A program made the translations under genes and the position numbers. A stretch of 64,000 nucleotides of DNA from Pseudaminobacter soli (ex Li et al. 2025) (GTDB lineage: Bacteria; Pseudomonadota; Alphaproteobacteria; Rhizobiales; Rhizobiaceae): contig NZ_PXYL01000002.1 in the NCBI RefSeq assembly GCF_003012705.1, positions 62,001 to 126,000 on the forward strand, given 5' to 3'. Below the pieces are notes generated by a model. The model saw only the letters and a list, made by a program, of their open reading frames with translations, made no database searches and was not told the DNA's origin. Shown here piece by piece: positions 8,691 through 18,640 of this stretch. The number at the start of each line of letters is the position of its first letter. Position 1 is the first letter of the stretch.

Positions 8691-9234
8691 AGCTTCGCCT
8701 GCGTGCAGCGCATTAATCCGACTTGCGGCATAATGCGTCTTATGACGATATCGACATAAGACGCATTGGACAGGGGCCACTCATCGCGTGAAGCGCGATC
8801 TTTCCTGTCGGGGAAAAGACAAGAGCAAGCGCGCGAAGTTCCCGAACTCGAGCCGCGGCCGACTCCTGGCTCCGCCTGCTGCCGCGGCACACCCGCAGCG
8901 GGCTGTCGCCCATCTGCACGATCTCCAACCTGCGGCAGCAGAAGAACGGAAGGCAGAGTGATGGCTCTTCCGGATAGTCTGCCGGCCCGACCGCAGGCCC
9001 GACAAGGCATGTCTGGCCGGAGAGCGACTTCACTCGATCGGTCTTTGCAAAGGCAGTCACTGATTTTCTCACCTCTGCCAACTGCGCCGCCATTCCTCGC
9101 CAACTAACAAAATCGACAGTTGCCGTCGTCCATTGCATTTCGGCTCATACGGGTGCGGTCCGATCGTCTCCTGTCTTGTTGACAGCCATCGAGGCCGCGA
9201 AGGGCGCGGCCCGAACCAGGAAAGGAACTAGACA
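8691..9234 (+). other. Non-coding stretch between the toprim gene and the DUF736 gene
   Basis: No protein with recognisable composition or motif is found on either strand; the open frames here are GC-rich shadows. The interval contains the near-perfect 36-bp palindrome described separately. It ends with an AGGAAAGGA ribosome site serving the gene at 9235. Confidence 0.5.
8732..8767. repeat. 36-bp near-perfect palindrome, candidate recombination or protein-binding site
   Basis: AATGCGTCTTATG (8732-8744) is exactly inverted as CATAAGACGCATT (8755-8767). The 10-bp centre, A-CGATATCG-A, is itself palindromic except for the two flanking A bases, so 34 of 36 positions are symmetric. No T-run follows either arm. 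The size, symmetry and place in a mobile segment suggest a site-specific recombinase core (resolvase or tyrosine recombinase) or a plasmid-type operator. No recombinase gene is in the window. Confidence 0.7.
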
Positions 9235-9546
9235 ATGGCTACCATCGGCACCTTCACCTCGACCGCCAACGGCTTCTCCGGTGCGATCAAGACACTCGCC
9301 TTCAACGTCAAGGCTCGCCTCGAGCGCATCGAAAACCCCTCGGACAAGGGCCCGCACTTCCGCGTCTTTTCGGGCGCCGTGGAACTGGGCGCCGCTTGGC
9401 AGAAGCACTCCGAGCAGAGCGGCCGTGACTACCTCTCGGTCAAGCTCGACGATCCGAGCTTCCCAGCTCCCATCTACGCCACGCTGGTCGAGGTGGAGGG
9501 CGAAGAAGGGCTGCAGCTGATCTGGTCCCGGCCGAACCGGGACTGA
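9235..9546 (+). CDS. DUF736 family protein
   Basis: A 103-residue small protein of the DUF736 family, which is typical of rhizobial and agrobacterial plasmids and integrative elements, next to transfer genes. The N-terminus [21 protein letters not shown] and the end [15 protein letters not shown] are hallmark segments. It is predicted soluble and cytoplasmic, with no known activity. AGGAAAGGA lies 8 nt before the ATG. A GGCCCC/GGGGCC hairpin just past the stop may end the transcript. Confidence 0.9.
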   Translation: MATIGTFTSTANGFSGAIKTLAFNVKARLERIENPSDKGPHFRVFSGAVELGAAWQKHSEQSGRDYLSVKLDDPSFPAPIYATLVEVEGEEGLQLIWSRPNRD

Positions 9547-9559
9547 GGTCCCCGCCAAA

Positions 9560-9581
9560 GGCCCCGCCACCAAGTGGGGCC
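9560..9581 (+). terminator. Possible weak terminator after the DUF736 gene
   Basis: GGCCCC (9560-9565) and GGGGCC (9576-9581) pair across a 10-nt loop, 14 nt after the stop codon. They are followed only by GTTTCC, a poor T-tract, so termination is possible but weak. Confidence 0.4.
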
Positions 9582-10096
9582 GTTTCCATGCCTGGGGACG
9601 TCAACGAGAGACTACTGCTTTTTCTCGCCGTAAGACTGAACCCTAATGCGGGCCATCGAGCCCGCGGCATGGTTTGTCGGGGTCGGACCGAACCGTGATG
9701 ACATCTGCCCTTCCTTTGGCAGCGCACATGTGATGGGTTTGGGGCTGCCAAGGCGACGGCACTGGTATCCAGCTGCCGCCGCAGCAGCAGGTCGTGCTTT
9801 CTATGCCGCAAGCCGGAGACCGCCCGAGATGAATTGCGGGGCCTGCGTGCTGCCTCTTGGGTGTAGTCGCGGTTGCGCTTCTTCCGGACCAGGTCGAGGA
9901 ACAGTCCGACGGCCTCCTAATCGCGGGGGAAGCTGTGTGTCATCATCTGACCTGTGCGCTGATCCGGGTGACGATGCTCCCGCGGCAGCTGATTTCATCG
10001 ACCAATGCGGCGATCACGACGGTCACTCGCTCTCCCTCGAGCACGCACCAATCGCGCCGAGGCTCGTTTCAGCGACGGGCCAACTGCGCTCCACCG
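9582..10096. other. Stretch without recognisable gene between DUF736 and traG
   Basis: The two flanking genes converge here. Short frames on both strands (for example a plus-strand frame at 9857-10102 containing VEEQSDGLLIAGEAV) match nothing I recognise and have no good ribosome site. It may hold remnants of island genes that usually sit in this position. Confidence 0.4.
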
Positions 10097-12016
10097 TCAT
10101 GATTTCTTCTCCGGTTGAAACCGGTTCTCGCCCACGCATCGCTTCATGTCGTCGCGCCGGAACCAGATCGCACGGCCGCACCTCAACGGTGCGTTGCCGG
10201 CGGTGAAGACGATCTGTTCGTCGGCGCGCATCCGCAGGACTTCGTGCGGCTGGATCAGCGGCCGCGAGGCGAGCTGCTTCGATCGCGTCCGAGACGAACC
10301 CGACGCCTGCGACGAGTAGCTGACCTGTTCAATCTCGACTGTGGTCATGCCGCAGCGCTTCGAGATGTACTCTGCCGTCTCCGGGTCATTCACCGCCGCG
10401 AAGGAGATCCAGCTCGCGCTCTCGAACCATTTGCTGGCCGCGTCGCGGCCGCCATAGGTCTCGCGCATCTGGCCGATCGACTGGAACAGTAGGAGAAGCG
10501 TGATACCGAACTTTCGGCCTGCGTCGCGGGCTGTCTCAAGAATTCGCATGAAACCGAGACGCGCCACCTCGTCGAGCAGGAACAGGGCCCGTCCCTGCAC
10601 CTGACCATTGCGGTTGTAGATCGCGTTCACGAAGGAACCGATGATGACACGGGCGAGGCCGGGATGGGATTCAAGAGTCTTCAGGTCGAGATTGATGAAC
10701 ACGTCGGTCTCGCCGTCGGCAAGATCGTCGCTGACGAAGGTCGAACCCGACACGAGCGCCGCGTAGTTGGGATAGGAAAGCCAGTGAGTTTCCTTCACGG
10801 CATTGGCATAGACGCCGCTGAACGTCTCCGGCGTCATGTTTACGAACACTGCGACGTTCTCCTTCACGAACTGCGATTCCGAGTGGTCGTAGATCTCCTG
10901 CAAACGCGCCCGCAGCTTCGGCTCCGGTTCGGAGAGTTTGGATCGGACCTGGCGGAGCGTTTGGTTCTTTTTTTCCGTATAATCCGACAGGCAGACGTCT
11001 GCGATTAGAGCGGTCAAAAGCTGCAAGGCTGAAGCGCGGAAGAAGTCGTCTCGCACGCCGCGCGCTCCGCCGCTGTCGCTCATGATCCATGAGGCGACCG
11101 CGGCAATGTCCTCTTCCTTGGTGCCGCCGTAGCGGCCTATCCAGTCGAGGGCATTGAAGCCACTTCGCTCTCGCGGATCGAGCACATGCACGGTTCGCCC
11201 CGCGGCGCGTCGATGGTCGATCACCATCGGCGCGACCTCGTTAGAAGGGTCGAGCATGACAAGCGCGCCGCCCCATTTGAGCGCCGTCGGGATCGTCACC
11301 GACGTCGTCTTGAAGCCGCCCGAACCGGCGAAAACGATACCGTGCGACGAAGCGAAGGAGGCGTCGAAGCAGAGCAGCGGCGCGCGGCCGCCCTGACCCC
11401 AGCTCTTTCGGTTCATGGTGCGAAACGGCGTGTCCGCCACGTTGTCCTGGTCGACGCGATAGCGTTCGCCAATGACGATGCCGCCAACGTCGCCGAAGAG
11501 CCTTCCGGCTTCCAACATCGACATCCAATCTGCATCACCGTACAGCGCCCGACGACCACGAACGCGCTTCGGCATTGGTGTGGCAAAGGCTGCGTTGCCC
11601 CTCACCGCGACGCGCAACGCGAAGATACCGGCCATGAACACGGTGCCTGCTCCCACCATGATCGCCGGATCGAGTTGCGCCAGCGGCGATCTGCTGGGCG
11701 CGACGCTCACGGGTGTTGCGAATATGCGGATCGCCTCGTGCGCGACGGTTATGGAAATCGCCGAAACGCATCCGGCGACGACGCCCCACGCCGCCATGCC
11801 GATATTCGGGGAGCCGGCGGTCGCGAATAGGAAGATGACACCGATCCCTGCGGCCGTGACATAAGGTATGACGAGCCCGGCACGGAAATAGACAAGCCGC
11901 TGCGTCTCCGTCTCGCCGAGAAGGGCAAGCCCGCTTTCGACACCGGACAATCCGAAGATAGCGCCGAGCATCAGTGCCATCGGCACGATCACCAGCAGGA
12001 ACCTACTCGCCGTCAC
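10097..12016 (-). CDS. traG: Type IV coupling protein TraG (VirD4 family)
   Basis: A 639-residue Ti-plasmid-type coupling protein. It would sit in the inner membrane as a hexameric ATPase and hand the relaxase-DNA complex to the mating pore. Four hydrophobic segments occupy ~5-27, ~45-66, ~75-97 and ~118-137. The Walker A motif is the family's variant GSGGFKTTS (231-239) and Walker B is [11 protein letters not shown] (478-488). The ATG at 12016 overlaps the end of traD by 14 nt, giving the order traC-traD-traG as in Agrobacterium. The frame is intact, so this part of the element is not visibly decayed. No trb/virB pore genes are present in the window. Confidence 0.95.
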   Translation of the reverse strand: MTASRFLLVIVPMALMLGAIFGLSGVESGLALLGETETQRLVYFRAGLVIPYVTAAGIGVIFLFATAGSPNIGMAAWGVVAGCVSAISITVAHEAIRIFATPVSVAPSRSPLAQLDPAIMVGAGTVFMAGIFALRVAVRGNAAFATPMPKRVRGRRALYGDADWMSMLEAGRLFGDVGGIVIGERYRVDQDNVADTPFRTMNRKSWGQGGRAPLLCFDASFASSHGIVFAGSGGFKTTSVTIPTALKWGGALVMLDPSNEVAPMVIDHRRAAGRTVHVLDPRERSGFNALDWIGRYGGTKEEDIAAVASWIMSDSGGARGVRDDFFRASALQLLTALIADVCLSDYTEKKNQTLRQVRSKLSEPEPKLRARLQEIYDHSESQFVKENVAVFVNMTPETFSGVYANAVKETHWLSYPNYAALVSGSTFVSDDLADGETDVFINLDLKTLESHPGLARVIIGSFVNAIYNRNGQVQGRALFLLDEVARLGFMRILETARDAGRKFGITLLLLFQSIGQMRETYGGRDAASKWFESASWISFAAVNDPETAEYISKRCGMTTVEIEQVSYSSQASGSSRTRSKQLASRPLIQPHEVLRMRADEQIVFTAGNAPLRCGRAIWFRRDDMKRCVGENRFQPEKKS

Positions 12017-12218
12017 GACCGAACGCTTCCGCGCCGATGGCTGCGAGCCGCGTTCGCTCGGTCTCGTCGCTCTTTAGCCTGCGGCCGAGCTCGATCAGCG
12101 CACCTAGCAAGACGGCGCGCTTCTCATAACGCAGGCCCGCCTTCGCGATGAGGCCGCCGAGCTCGATCTTCTCGCGTGTGTCTCTCTTGCGGGCCTCGGT
12201 GGATGATGCCTGGCGCAT
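12003..12218 (-). CDS. traD: Conjugal transfer protein TraD
   Basis: A 71-residue small transfer protein with the family core [15 protein letters not shown] followed by [12 protein letters not shown]. The start at 12218 gives the same size as the Agrobacterium Ti TraD. It is preceded by GAGG inside the last codons of traC, so translation of traD depends on traC. An in-frame ATG at 12242 would overlap traC and is less likely. TraD is required or helpful for DNA processing in Ti-type systems; its exact role is unclear. The 3' end overlaps traG. Confidence 0.85.
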   Translation of the reverse strand: MRQASSTEARKRDTREKIELGGLIAKAGLRYEKRAVLLGALIELGRRLKSDETERTRLAAIGAEAFGRDGE

Positions 12219-12222
12219 GCGC

Positions 12223-12519
12223 TCATACCTCGTCAGCGCCATCCGCAGGACCGCCAGCCGGGACCTCCGGGCTGGGCCCGCCGCTCTCGCCCTCGACTTC
12301 GCCCACCCTATTTCCGATCGCCTTTCCGGCCTTCCCACGAAACCTCCCGGCCAGTTCCTCGAACGCCGCCTGCAGATCGGCCTCCTCGACCTCGATCTCG
12401 CTGAGCCCGGCACGCAGTGCAATGCGCCCGATCCGTTCGGCCTCGCGTGTCTCGGCGGCCTTCAACCGCTCCTGCAGGCGAGCGATTTCTTCGCGAATCT
12501 TCGATGATGGTTTCTTCAT
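12223..12519 (-). CDS. traC: Conjugal transfer protein TraC
   Basis: A 98-residue accessory DNA-transfer protein. The N-terminal half is a charged helical segment ([19 protein letters not shown]) that is probably a coiled coil. The middle has [13 protein letters not shown], and the tail is Gly/Pro/Glu-rich. The ATG at 12519 is chosen because MKKPSSKI is the usual beginning and a GGAGG lies 11 nt before it; the longer open frame upstream runs into the oriT region. It is the first gene of a leftward traC-traD-traG operon divergent from traA, the classical Ti arrangement around oriT. Confidence 0.85.
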   Translation of the reverse strand: MKKPSSKIREEIARLQERLKAAETREAERIGRIALRAGLSEIEVEEADLQAAFEELAGRFRGKAGKAIGNRVGEVEGESGGPSPEVPAGGPADGADEV

Positions 12520-12575
12520 TTCCGGTTGAGCCTCCGCGCTGTTCAGTGTTGCTGGACTGCGCGGAAAATCTCTGA

Positions 12576-12623
12576 AGTCGTCCGATGGGACGACTGACAA
12601 AAAAGCTAGTCGGCAAAGCCGAC
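12576..12623 (-). promoter_or_regulatory. Two adjacent hairpins in the traC leader, one terminator-like
   Basis: AGTCGTCC/GGACGACT (12576-12583 and 12588-12595, 4-nt loop) and GTCGGC/GCCGAC (12609-12614 and 12618-12623, 3-nt loop) are both perfect. Read on the minus strand, the second hairpin is followed by TAGC and six T (12604-12599), like an intrinsic terminator placed before traC. This could attenuate tra transcription or form part of the oriT structure. Confidence 0.5.
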
Positions 12624-12661
12624 GCCGCCTGACATCATCCCGGGCGTTCCGAAGGAGCGGT

Positions 12662-12693
12662 CCAAGGGCGCAGTAATACGTCGCATTCGCGAC
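12662..12693 (+). other. oriT: Origin of transfer (oriT), Ti-plasmid type nic region
   Basis: CCAAGGGCGCA at 12662-12672 followed by GTAATACGTCGC closely resembles the nic-region core of Agrobacterium Ti plasmids and the related Q-type family. A GTCGC-ATTC-GCGAC hairpin follows at 12680-12693. The site lies between divergent traC and traA, exactly where Ti-type systems keep oriT. The similarity is from memory of the consensus, not from alignment. Confidence 0.8.
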
Positions 12694-12792
12694 ATATTGC
12701 TTGCTCGCCTGCCGGGGCATTTGTCCGCGGGGCGCCCGTCCCACTGCTCTCGCCGAACATGCCTATTTAGTTTATGTCCGGGAGCCTGCCAC

Positions 12793-15700
12793 TTGGCCAT
12801 CACGCATTTCACGCCCCAGCTTATTTCCCGCGGCTCCGGCCGCAGCGCCTTACTGTCGGCTGCTTACCGACATTGCGCCCGCATGGAGCACCGAGCGGAG
12901 GGGCGGACCGTCGACTACTCCGGCAAGCGCGGCCTGCGCCATGAGGAGTTCCTGTTGCCGACGGGCGCGCCGGAATGGGCGAAGGCTTTGATAGCCGATC
13001 GCTCGGCGGCGGGTGCGGCCGAGGCGTTCTGGAATGCGGTCGAGGCCTTCGAGAAACGGTCCGACGCGCAGCTCGCCAAGGAGTTCATCATCGCCCTGCC
13101 GGTGGAACTCACGGTCGAGCAGAACGTCGCTCTCGCAAGGGAGTTTGTCGCAACACATGTGCTCGCCCGCGGGCAGGTCGCCGACTGGGTTTTCCATGAT
13201 GAGCCCGGCAATCCGCATATCCACCTGATGACCACCTTGCGGCCTCTCATCGAGGACGGGTTCGGACCGAAGAGGGTGCCCGTCATCCGTGAAGACGGCG
13301 CGCCGCTGCGTACTGAATCCGGCAAGATCGTCTATCGCCTCTGGTCGGGTGAGAAGGCAGACTTCCTCGAACAGCGGGAGGGATGGCTCGATCTTCAGAA
13401 CAAGCATCTGGCGCTCGCCGGACTCGATATTCGCGTCGATGGCCGCTCCTATGCCGAGCGCGGAATCGACCTCGCAGCCACCACCCATTTAGGCGTGGCG
13501 ACCAAGGCGATCGGCCGGAAGGGAGAGAAAGCCGGCACGTCTTCGGAGCTCGAACGCATCCAGCTGTTCAAGGAGCGCAGGGCCGAGAATCGCGAACGTA
13601 TCCTGCGCCGCCCCGAGATCGTCCTTGATCTCGTCACGCGCGAGATGAGCGTTTTCACAGAACGTGATATCGCGAAGGTCCTGCATCGCCACGTTGATGA
13701 TGCTGGCACGTTCCAGCAACTGATGGCGCGGATCCTCCAGTGCCCGGAAGTCCTACTTTTGGAATGCGAGCATATCGCGCTTGCGACCGGCGCCCCAGAG
13801 CCAGCGAAATACACTACGCGTGAGCTCATCAAGATCGAAGCAGAGATGGTGCGTCAGGCCATCTGGCTTGCGGGCCGTTCCTCTCATGGCGTTCGGGAGA
13901 AACTTCTGGCCGTGGCATTCGAGCGCCATTCCCGGCTCTCAGAAGAGCAGCGTGCGGCGATCGAGTATGTCTCCGATGACGCGAGGATCGCGGCGGTCGT
14001 CGGCCGTGCCGGGGCCGGCAAGACGACAATGGTGAAGGCGGCGCGCGAGGTATGGGAAGCAGGTGGTTATCGTGTGGTCGGCGCCGCGCTTTCCGGTAAG
14101 GCGGCCGAAGGGCTGGAGAAGGAAGCGGGCATCGCCTCGCGCACGCTCGCGTCCTGGGAGCTAGCCTGGGGCAGGGGCCGCGACGAGCTCGACGAGAAGA
14201 CCGTGTGCGTGCTTGACGAAGCTGGCATGGTGTGCTCGCGCCAGATGGCGCTCATTGTAGAAACGGTGGCGAAGGCCAGCGCCAAACTCGTCCTGATCGG
14301 CGATCCCGATCAGCTTCAGCCGATCGGGGCGGGCGCTGCCTTTCGAGCGATTGCCGACCGGATCGGCTACGCCGAACTCGAGACCATTTACCGCCAGCGT
14401 GAGCAATGGATGCGCGACGCATCGCTCGATTTCGCGCGCGGCAACATCGCTGATGCCCTCAATGCCTATGAGCAGGCCGGCATGATGCGAACCGAATGGA
14501 CCCGGCAGGAGGCGATCGCTGCGTTGATCGAGGACTGGAACCGCGACTACGATCCGGAGAAAACGACATTGATCCTCGCGCACCGTCGCCGGGATGTGCG
14601 AATGCTCAACGAATTGGCCCGCGCGAAGCTCGTCGAACGCGACATCGTCGGCGAGGGTTCTGCCTTCCGCACCGAAGATGGCGTCCGTCGTTTTTCCGCC
14701 GGCGACCGGATAGTGTTCCTCAAGAACGAGGGCTTTCTCGGCGTGAAGAACGGCATGCTGGCGAATGTCGTCGAAGCAGTACCCGGTCGGATCGTCGTCG
14801 AGATCGGCGAACGCAGTGGCCGCCGGCACGTTACGGTCGAACAGCGCTCCTACGCCAATGTTGACCACGGCTACGCGACCACCGTCCACAAGTCCCAAGG
14901 CGCGACAGTCGACCGAGTGAAGGTGCTTGCATCCAGCACACTCGATCGTCACCTAACTTATGTCTCCATGACGCGGCATCGCGACGCGGCCGAACTCTAT
15001 GTCGGCATGGCGGAGTTCGCCAACCGGTGCGGCGGCGTTCTCATCGACCATGGCGTTGCTCCCTTCGAAAACGACCCCATGAACCGTGACAGCTACTTCG
15101 TGACCCTCTCCTTTCGTGATGGCGAGCAACGCACGATCTGGGGTGTCGATCTCGCCCGCGCGATCAATGAGTTGCAGCCGAAGATCGGGGATCGCATTGG
15201 CCTCGAACACAAGGGATCCGAGACGGTTCGGTTGCCAGATGGAACGACGGCGGAGCGCAATTCCTGGCAGGTTGCTCCGATCAGGGACGTGGCGATGCAA
15301 CGGCTGATCGAGCGCCTCTCGCGCGACGGATCGAAGGAAACCACGCTCGACTACGAGAAGGCTTCGGCATATCGCAAGATGCTGCGTTTCGCCGAAGGCC
15401 GTGGCCTGCATCTCGTGCGCGTCGCTCGCGCGCTCGTCGCCAATAAGGTTCGCTGGACCGTTCAGCAGAAGCAGAGGCTCGCTGATCTCGGCATGCGGCT
15501 GCGCGGGCTTGGCGCAGGGCTCGGACTCCTTACTGAGCGCAAAAACACAATCCCCGACAGTATCAAGCAGGCAATGCCGATGGTCGCTGGTACCACCACA
15601 TTCGCCAAGTCAGTCGAGCAGGTTGTCAAAGACAAGCTCGTCGCCGATCCAACTTTGAAGAAGCAGTGGGAGGAGGTCTCGACCCGTTTCCGGCTCGTCT

Positions 15701-16371
15701 TTGCAGAGCCCGAAGCCTCTTTCCGCAAGGTCGACGTCGAAAATATGTTGAAGGACAAGCAAGTCGCGGAAGCCACTCTGTCGAAGCTTTCGAAGATGCC
15801 GCATAGCTTCGGTGCGCTGAAGGGCAAAACGGGTCTTCTCATCAGCCGTGCCGACAAGCAGGTGCGCAAGCAGGCGGGGCTGAATTCGCCAGCACTGGTC
15901 CGCGATCTGGAACGCTATCTGCACCTGCATTCCAAGGCCGAACATCGCTACGAGGCGGAGGAGCGCGCGACCCGATTGAGGGTAGCCGTTGACATTCCGG
16001 CGCTGTCGCCATCGGCCAAGAACATGCTCGAGCGCATCCGCGACGCCATCGACCGGAACGATCTGCCTTCGGCCCTGCAGTTCGCGCTAGAGGACAAGAT
16101 GATCGAGTCGGAGCTGAAAGGCTTTGCTCGCGCCGTGTCCGAGCGCTTCGGCGAGCGTACCTTCATCGGCCTCGCCGCTAAGGAGGCAGACGGCAAGGCC
16201 CTCAAGAGGGTCTCGGAAGGAATGAGCGCCGCACAGATGGAGGAGTTGAAGGCGGCCTGGCCGGATCTACGGACTGCGCAACAGCTCGCCGCACAGCAGC
16301 GCACCGAAGAGGCCGTGAAACAGGCCGAGACTTTTCGGCAAACACAACCGAAGCGGCTGTCACCGCAATGA
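12793..16371 (+). CDS. traA: Conjugative relaxase-helicase TraA
   Basis: A 1,192-residue Ti-type relaxase that would nick oriT, stay bound to the 5' end and unwind the strand for export. Residues 1-~240 are the MobA/MobL relaxase domain: [19 protein letters not shown] and the metal-histidine cluster in [15 protein letters not shown]. Then comes a RecD-like helicase with Walker [10 protein letters not shown] (~405-413), Walker [10 protein letters not shown] (~472) and [16 protein letters not shown] (~690). The C-terminal ~300 residues are a charged helical tail. The start is taken as TTG at 12793, because family members begin [13 protein letters not shown] and GGGAG precedes it. An upstream extension in the same frame would cross oriT. 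The end overlaps traF by 4 nt. Confidence 0.93.
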   Translation: MAITHFTPQLISRGSGRSALLSAAYRHCARMEHRAEGRTVDYSGKRGLRHEEFLLPTGAPEWAKALIADRSAAGAAEAFWNAVEAFEKRSDAQLAKEFIIALPVELTVEQNVALAREFVATHVLARGQVADWVFHDEPGNPHIHLMTTLRPLIEDGFGPKRVPVIREDGAPLRTESGKIVYRLWSGEKADFLEQREGWLDLQNKHLALAGLDIRVDGRSYAERGIDLAATTHLGVATKAIGRKGEKAGTSSELERIQLFKERRAENRERILRRPEIVLDLVTREMSVFTERDIAKVLHRHVDDAGTFQQLMARILQCPEVLLLECEHIALATGAPEPAKYTTRELIKIEAEMVRQAIWLAGRSSHGVREKLLAVAFERHSRLSEEQRAAIEYVSDDARIAAVVGRAGAGKTTMVKAAREVWEAGGYRVVGAALSGKAAEGLEKEAGIASRTLASWELAWGRGRDELDEKTVCVLDEAGMVCSRQMALIVETVAKASAKLVLIGDPDQLQPIGAGAAFRAIADRIGYAELETIYRQREQWMRDASLDFARGNIADALNAYEQAGMMRTEWTRQEAIAALIEDWNRDYDPEKTTLILAHRRRDVRMLNELARAKLVERDIVGEGSAFRTEDGVRRFSAGDRIVFLKNEGFLGVKNGMLANVVEAVPGRIVVEIGERSGRRHVTVEQRSYANVDHGYATTVHKSQGATVDRVKVLASSTLDRHLTYVSMTRHRDAAELYVGMAEFANRCGGVLIDHGVAPFENDPMNRDSYFVTLSFRDGEQRTIWGVDLARAINELQPKIGDRIGLEHKGSETVRLPDGTTAERNSWQVAPIRDVAMQRLIERLSRDGSKETTLDYEKASAYRKMLRFAEGRGLHLVRVARALVANKVRWTVQQKQRLADLGMRLRGLGAGLGLLTERKNTIPDSIKQAMPMVAGTTTFAKSVEQVVKDKLVADPTLKKQWEEVSTRFRLVFAEPEASFRKVDVENMLKDKQVAEATLSKLSKMPHSFGALKGKTGLLISRADKQVRKQAGLNSPALVRDLERYLHLHSKAEHRYEAEERATRLRVAVDIPALSPSAKNMLERIRDAIDRNDLPSALQFALEDKMIESELKGFARAVSERFGERTFIGLAAKEADGKALKRVSEGMSAAQMEELKAAWPDLRTAQQLAAQQRTEEAVKQAETFRQTQPKRLSPQ

Positions 16372-16964
16372 CGCCGAAGATTGAATGCCGAGCCGTGCCG
16401 CGGACCGGGAGTCCGACCGGAAGGAAAACGCGGGTGCAGCGCCGGCGTGCCGTCGCAATCCTTGCGGCCGGAGGCGTGGCGGTTGCGGTGGTCGCTGTCA
16501 TCGTCTGGCTCGGCGGCTTGCGCATCAATCTGACGCCGAGCGAGCCGCTCGGCCTCTGGCGGATCGTGCCGCTCGCTCGGCATCCCGCCGCCGGCGATCT
16601 CGTAGTCATCTGCCCGCCGGCGGGGTCGGTTTCGGCCTTCGCGCTCGGGCGCGGCTATTTCCGGCGCGGGCTGTGCCCAGGTGGCGCAGCGCCGCTCATC
16701 AAAGCCATCGCTGCGGCTCCAGGCGCTTGCATCAAGGTTGGCGCTGATGTCGCCATCGATGGCGTTCCTCTTCCCAGATCCCGCCTGAGCCCGGTCGACG
16801 GGCAAGGACGGTCGCTTTCGCCCTGGGCAGGCGGTGTCGTTCCGCCCGGCCATCTCTTCCTCCACTCATCATTCGCAGGTTCTTATGACTCCCGGTATTT
16901 CGGACCGGTCCCGGAGGTTGGTCTTCTCGGCCTGGCGCGGCCAGTCCTCCTTTTTGATCCTTAA
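16368..16964 (+). CDS. traF: Conjugative transfer signal peptidase TraF
   Basis: A 198-residue S26-family peptidase, in Ti and RP4 systems responsible for processing the pilin. One membrane anchor lies at ~24-46. The nucleophile serine is in [11 protein letters not shown], the general-base lysine is in [10 protein letters not shown], and the Gly-Pro/Asp-Ser-Arg box is seen as [10 protein letters not shown]. The ATG overlaps the traA stop (ATGA), so it is coupled to traA. The pilin and pore genes it would serve are not in this window, so its retention may only reflect recent arrival of the element. Confidence 0.9.
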   Translation: MTPKIECRAVPRTGSPTGRKTRVQRRRAVAILAAGGVAVAVVAVIVWLGGLRINLTPSEPLGLWRIVPLARHPAAGDLVVICPPAGSVSAFALGRGYFRRGLCPGGAAPLIKAIAAAPGACIKVGADVAIDGVPLPRSRLSPVDGQGRSLSPWAGGVVPPGHLFLHSSFAGSYDSRYFGPVPEVGLLGLARPVLLFDP

Positions 16965-17783
16965 TCGCCGGCGTGCCCTTGTTCTTGTGGTCGCTGCGAT
17001 CCTCGTCGGTGCATCGGCTGGAGCGGGCATGTCCTCGCGCTGCCGTCCGCGATGCTTTTCCCAGCGCTCTGGGCAGCATCACGGGATCGCATCACAGCTG
17101 CGGCCGTGGCCACAGGATACTTCCTTGCCGCCTCTCGCGGCCTGCCGCAGGGCGTCGCCAATTTTTTGGCACCTCGGTCTGGGTTGGTGTCCTTATGTGG
17201 GGCGCCGCCGCCGTCTGTTTCGTCGCTATCCATGCGGCGTTCTGGACGCCCCAGCGCGGAAGCCATAAAGTGGTTCGTTATCTCGTCGTAGCCGTGCTGA
17301 TGGCCATCCCGCCGCTCGGAATCGTCGGCTGGGCGCATCCGGTCACGGCGGCCGGCGTCTTGTTCCCCGGGCGGAAATGGCACGGGCTTGCTGCGGCGGG
17401 TGGCCTTCTGCTCGTTATGACGACGCGTGCATGGCCGGCCGCCGCCTGCATGGTTGCCACTTGGCTATGGTCAGCGGTTTTCTGGACAGCTGCGTCGGAG
17501 CTGGAACAATGGCAGGGCGTCGACACGGCGCTGAGCCCATCGCCCGAGCAAGGAAATGCCATCAGCATCGCGCGCGCATTCATTTGGTTCTGCGCCACGC
17601 ACGCACGGGCGCGAAGGTCTTTGTGCTCCCCGAAAGCGCGCTTGGCCTGCTGGCTCCATCCGTCGAACGCTTCTGGACCGATGTCCTCGCCGCACATAGC
17701 ATCACCGTGGTCGCGGGCGCGGCAGTCATCGACCCGGCAGGCTATGACAATGTCATGGTGGCGATCGGATCGACGGGTGCCCT
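16963..17783 (+). pseudogene. traB: TraB (conjugal transfer, nitrilase-like), frameshifted and 3'-truncated
   Basis: Three reading frames in turn give pieces of Ti-type TraB. They are RRRALVLVVAAILVGA, then GHVLALPSAMLFPALWAASR up to GYFLAASRGLPQGVANF, then SVWVGVLMWGAAAVCFVAIH through IVGWAHPVTAAGVLFPG, then KVFVLPESALGLLAPSVERF and AAVIDPAGYDNVMVAIGSTG. Frame changes fall near 17025, at the T-tract near 17165, and near 17560. After about 17783 the family sequence stops, so the C-terminal catalytic part is gone. TraB increases transfer efficiency in Ti plasmids; this copy is dead. It marks the right-hand decay point of the tra segment. Confidence 0.85.
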
Positions 17784-17962
17784 GTTCTTCTGGTTACTGC
17801 CATCGCATGTTGATGGCTTTTGCGCGGATGTTAGAGCGCCGCTTGCTTGTTTATGGTGTCATTCGATATAGCTCGGCGCGAGAGAGATAGGGCCGGGACT
17901 TTGAATCCTTGCCAAGCGGCGGCTTGTTTTGCGCAAGTCGTGTCTTTTCAAGGAAGGATCTT

Positions 17963-18640
17963 ATGCGGCGGCAGACTCGACCGTTCACCGTGCAGGTCAA
18001 ACAAAAGCGCGGTATCCAAAAACGAAGTCGTTCGATCTGGGGTGATGTCGATCTATCTGCTCTTGTCGCTGAGACAACAAAAGAAACCACTGCTACCGAG
18101 CGGCCGGATCGACAGCTTATTGACTCTAATGGGCCAGCCATTGATGCTGAAGACAAGTACAAACCCTTAGTGGAGCATCACATGGCCAACCCTCAGGAAG
18201 CTGAACCAGCACAGAACGCCACCGAGGCTGAGACACCTGAAACGAAGAAGAAGACTCGGCGACCGCGGAAGGCAAAGGCTGAGCCCAAGCCGTCTGCGCG
18301 CAAGAGCGGCGCCAAGCCGGCATCCCAGGCGGCGGACGCTCCGGCAGCGGCAGTTCGGAGCGGTCGAAAGGTCTATTCCGCAAAGGAACGCGCGCAGTTA
18401 CTTGCCGAAATTGAGCAGTCGATCGGTCGCGGCGAGAATATCAGGAGCGCGGTCAAGCGGGCCGGCATATCGGAGCAGACCTATTATCACTGGAAGAAGG
18501 CCGTAGCCCCGGTATCAGAGGGTAACGATCTCAAGGACCTCCTGGCGCTCGAGGAAGAAAACAAGCGACTGAAGAGCCTGCTTGCGGAACGTCTGCGCAA
18601 GGAGAACGCCGAACTGAGAAAGAAGCTCGGGCTAGAGTAG
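17963..18640 (+). CDS. SyrB-like regulator with N-terminal extension
   Basis: A 225-residue protein in three parts. Residues 1-~45 (RRQTRPFTVQVKQKRG, then SIWGDVDLSALVAE) form a basic segment reminiscent of small rhizobial island proteins. Residues ~70-125 are Lys/Ala/Pro-rich. Residues ~125-225 match the SyrB type: KVYSAKERAQLLAEIEQ, AVKRAGISEQTYYHWKK (helix-turn-helix of the transposase-like class) and a C-terminal leucine-zipper coil EEENKRLKSLLAERL. In Sinorhizobium, SyrB-type proteins affect symbiotic gene expression. The ATG at 17963 has AAGGAAGGA ahead of it. An internal ATG at 18182 (MANPQEAEP) would yield a SyrB of ordinary length, so the long form may be a fusion. Confidence 0.75.
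   Translation: MRRQTRPFTVQVKQKRGIQKRSRSIWGDVDLSALVAETTKETTATERPDRQLIDSNGPAIDAEDKYKPLVEHHMANPQEAEPAQNATEAETPETKKKTRRPRKAKAEPKPSARKSGAKPASQAADAPAAAVRSGRKVYSAKERAQLLAEIEQSIGRGENIRSAVKRAGISEQTYYHWKKAVAPVSEGNDLKDLLALEEENKRLKSLLAERLRKENAELRKKLGLE

Noticed and set aside
8681-9103. 140-codon minus-strand frame in the toprim-DUF736 gap
   Set aside because: Low-quality Arg/Gly/Ser composition, no ribosome site, no motif.
9646-10206. 186-codon plus-strand frame after DUF736
   Set aside because: Arg/Pro/Ala-rich, overlaps traG antisense, no family recognised.
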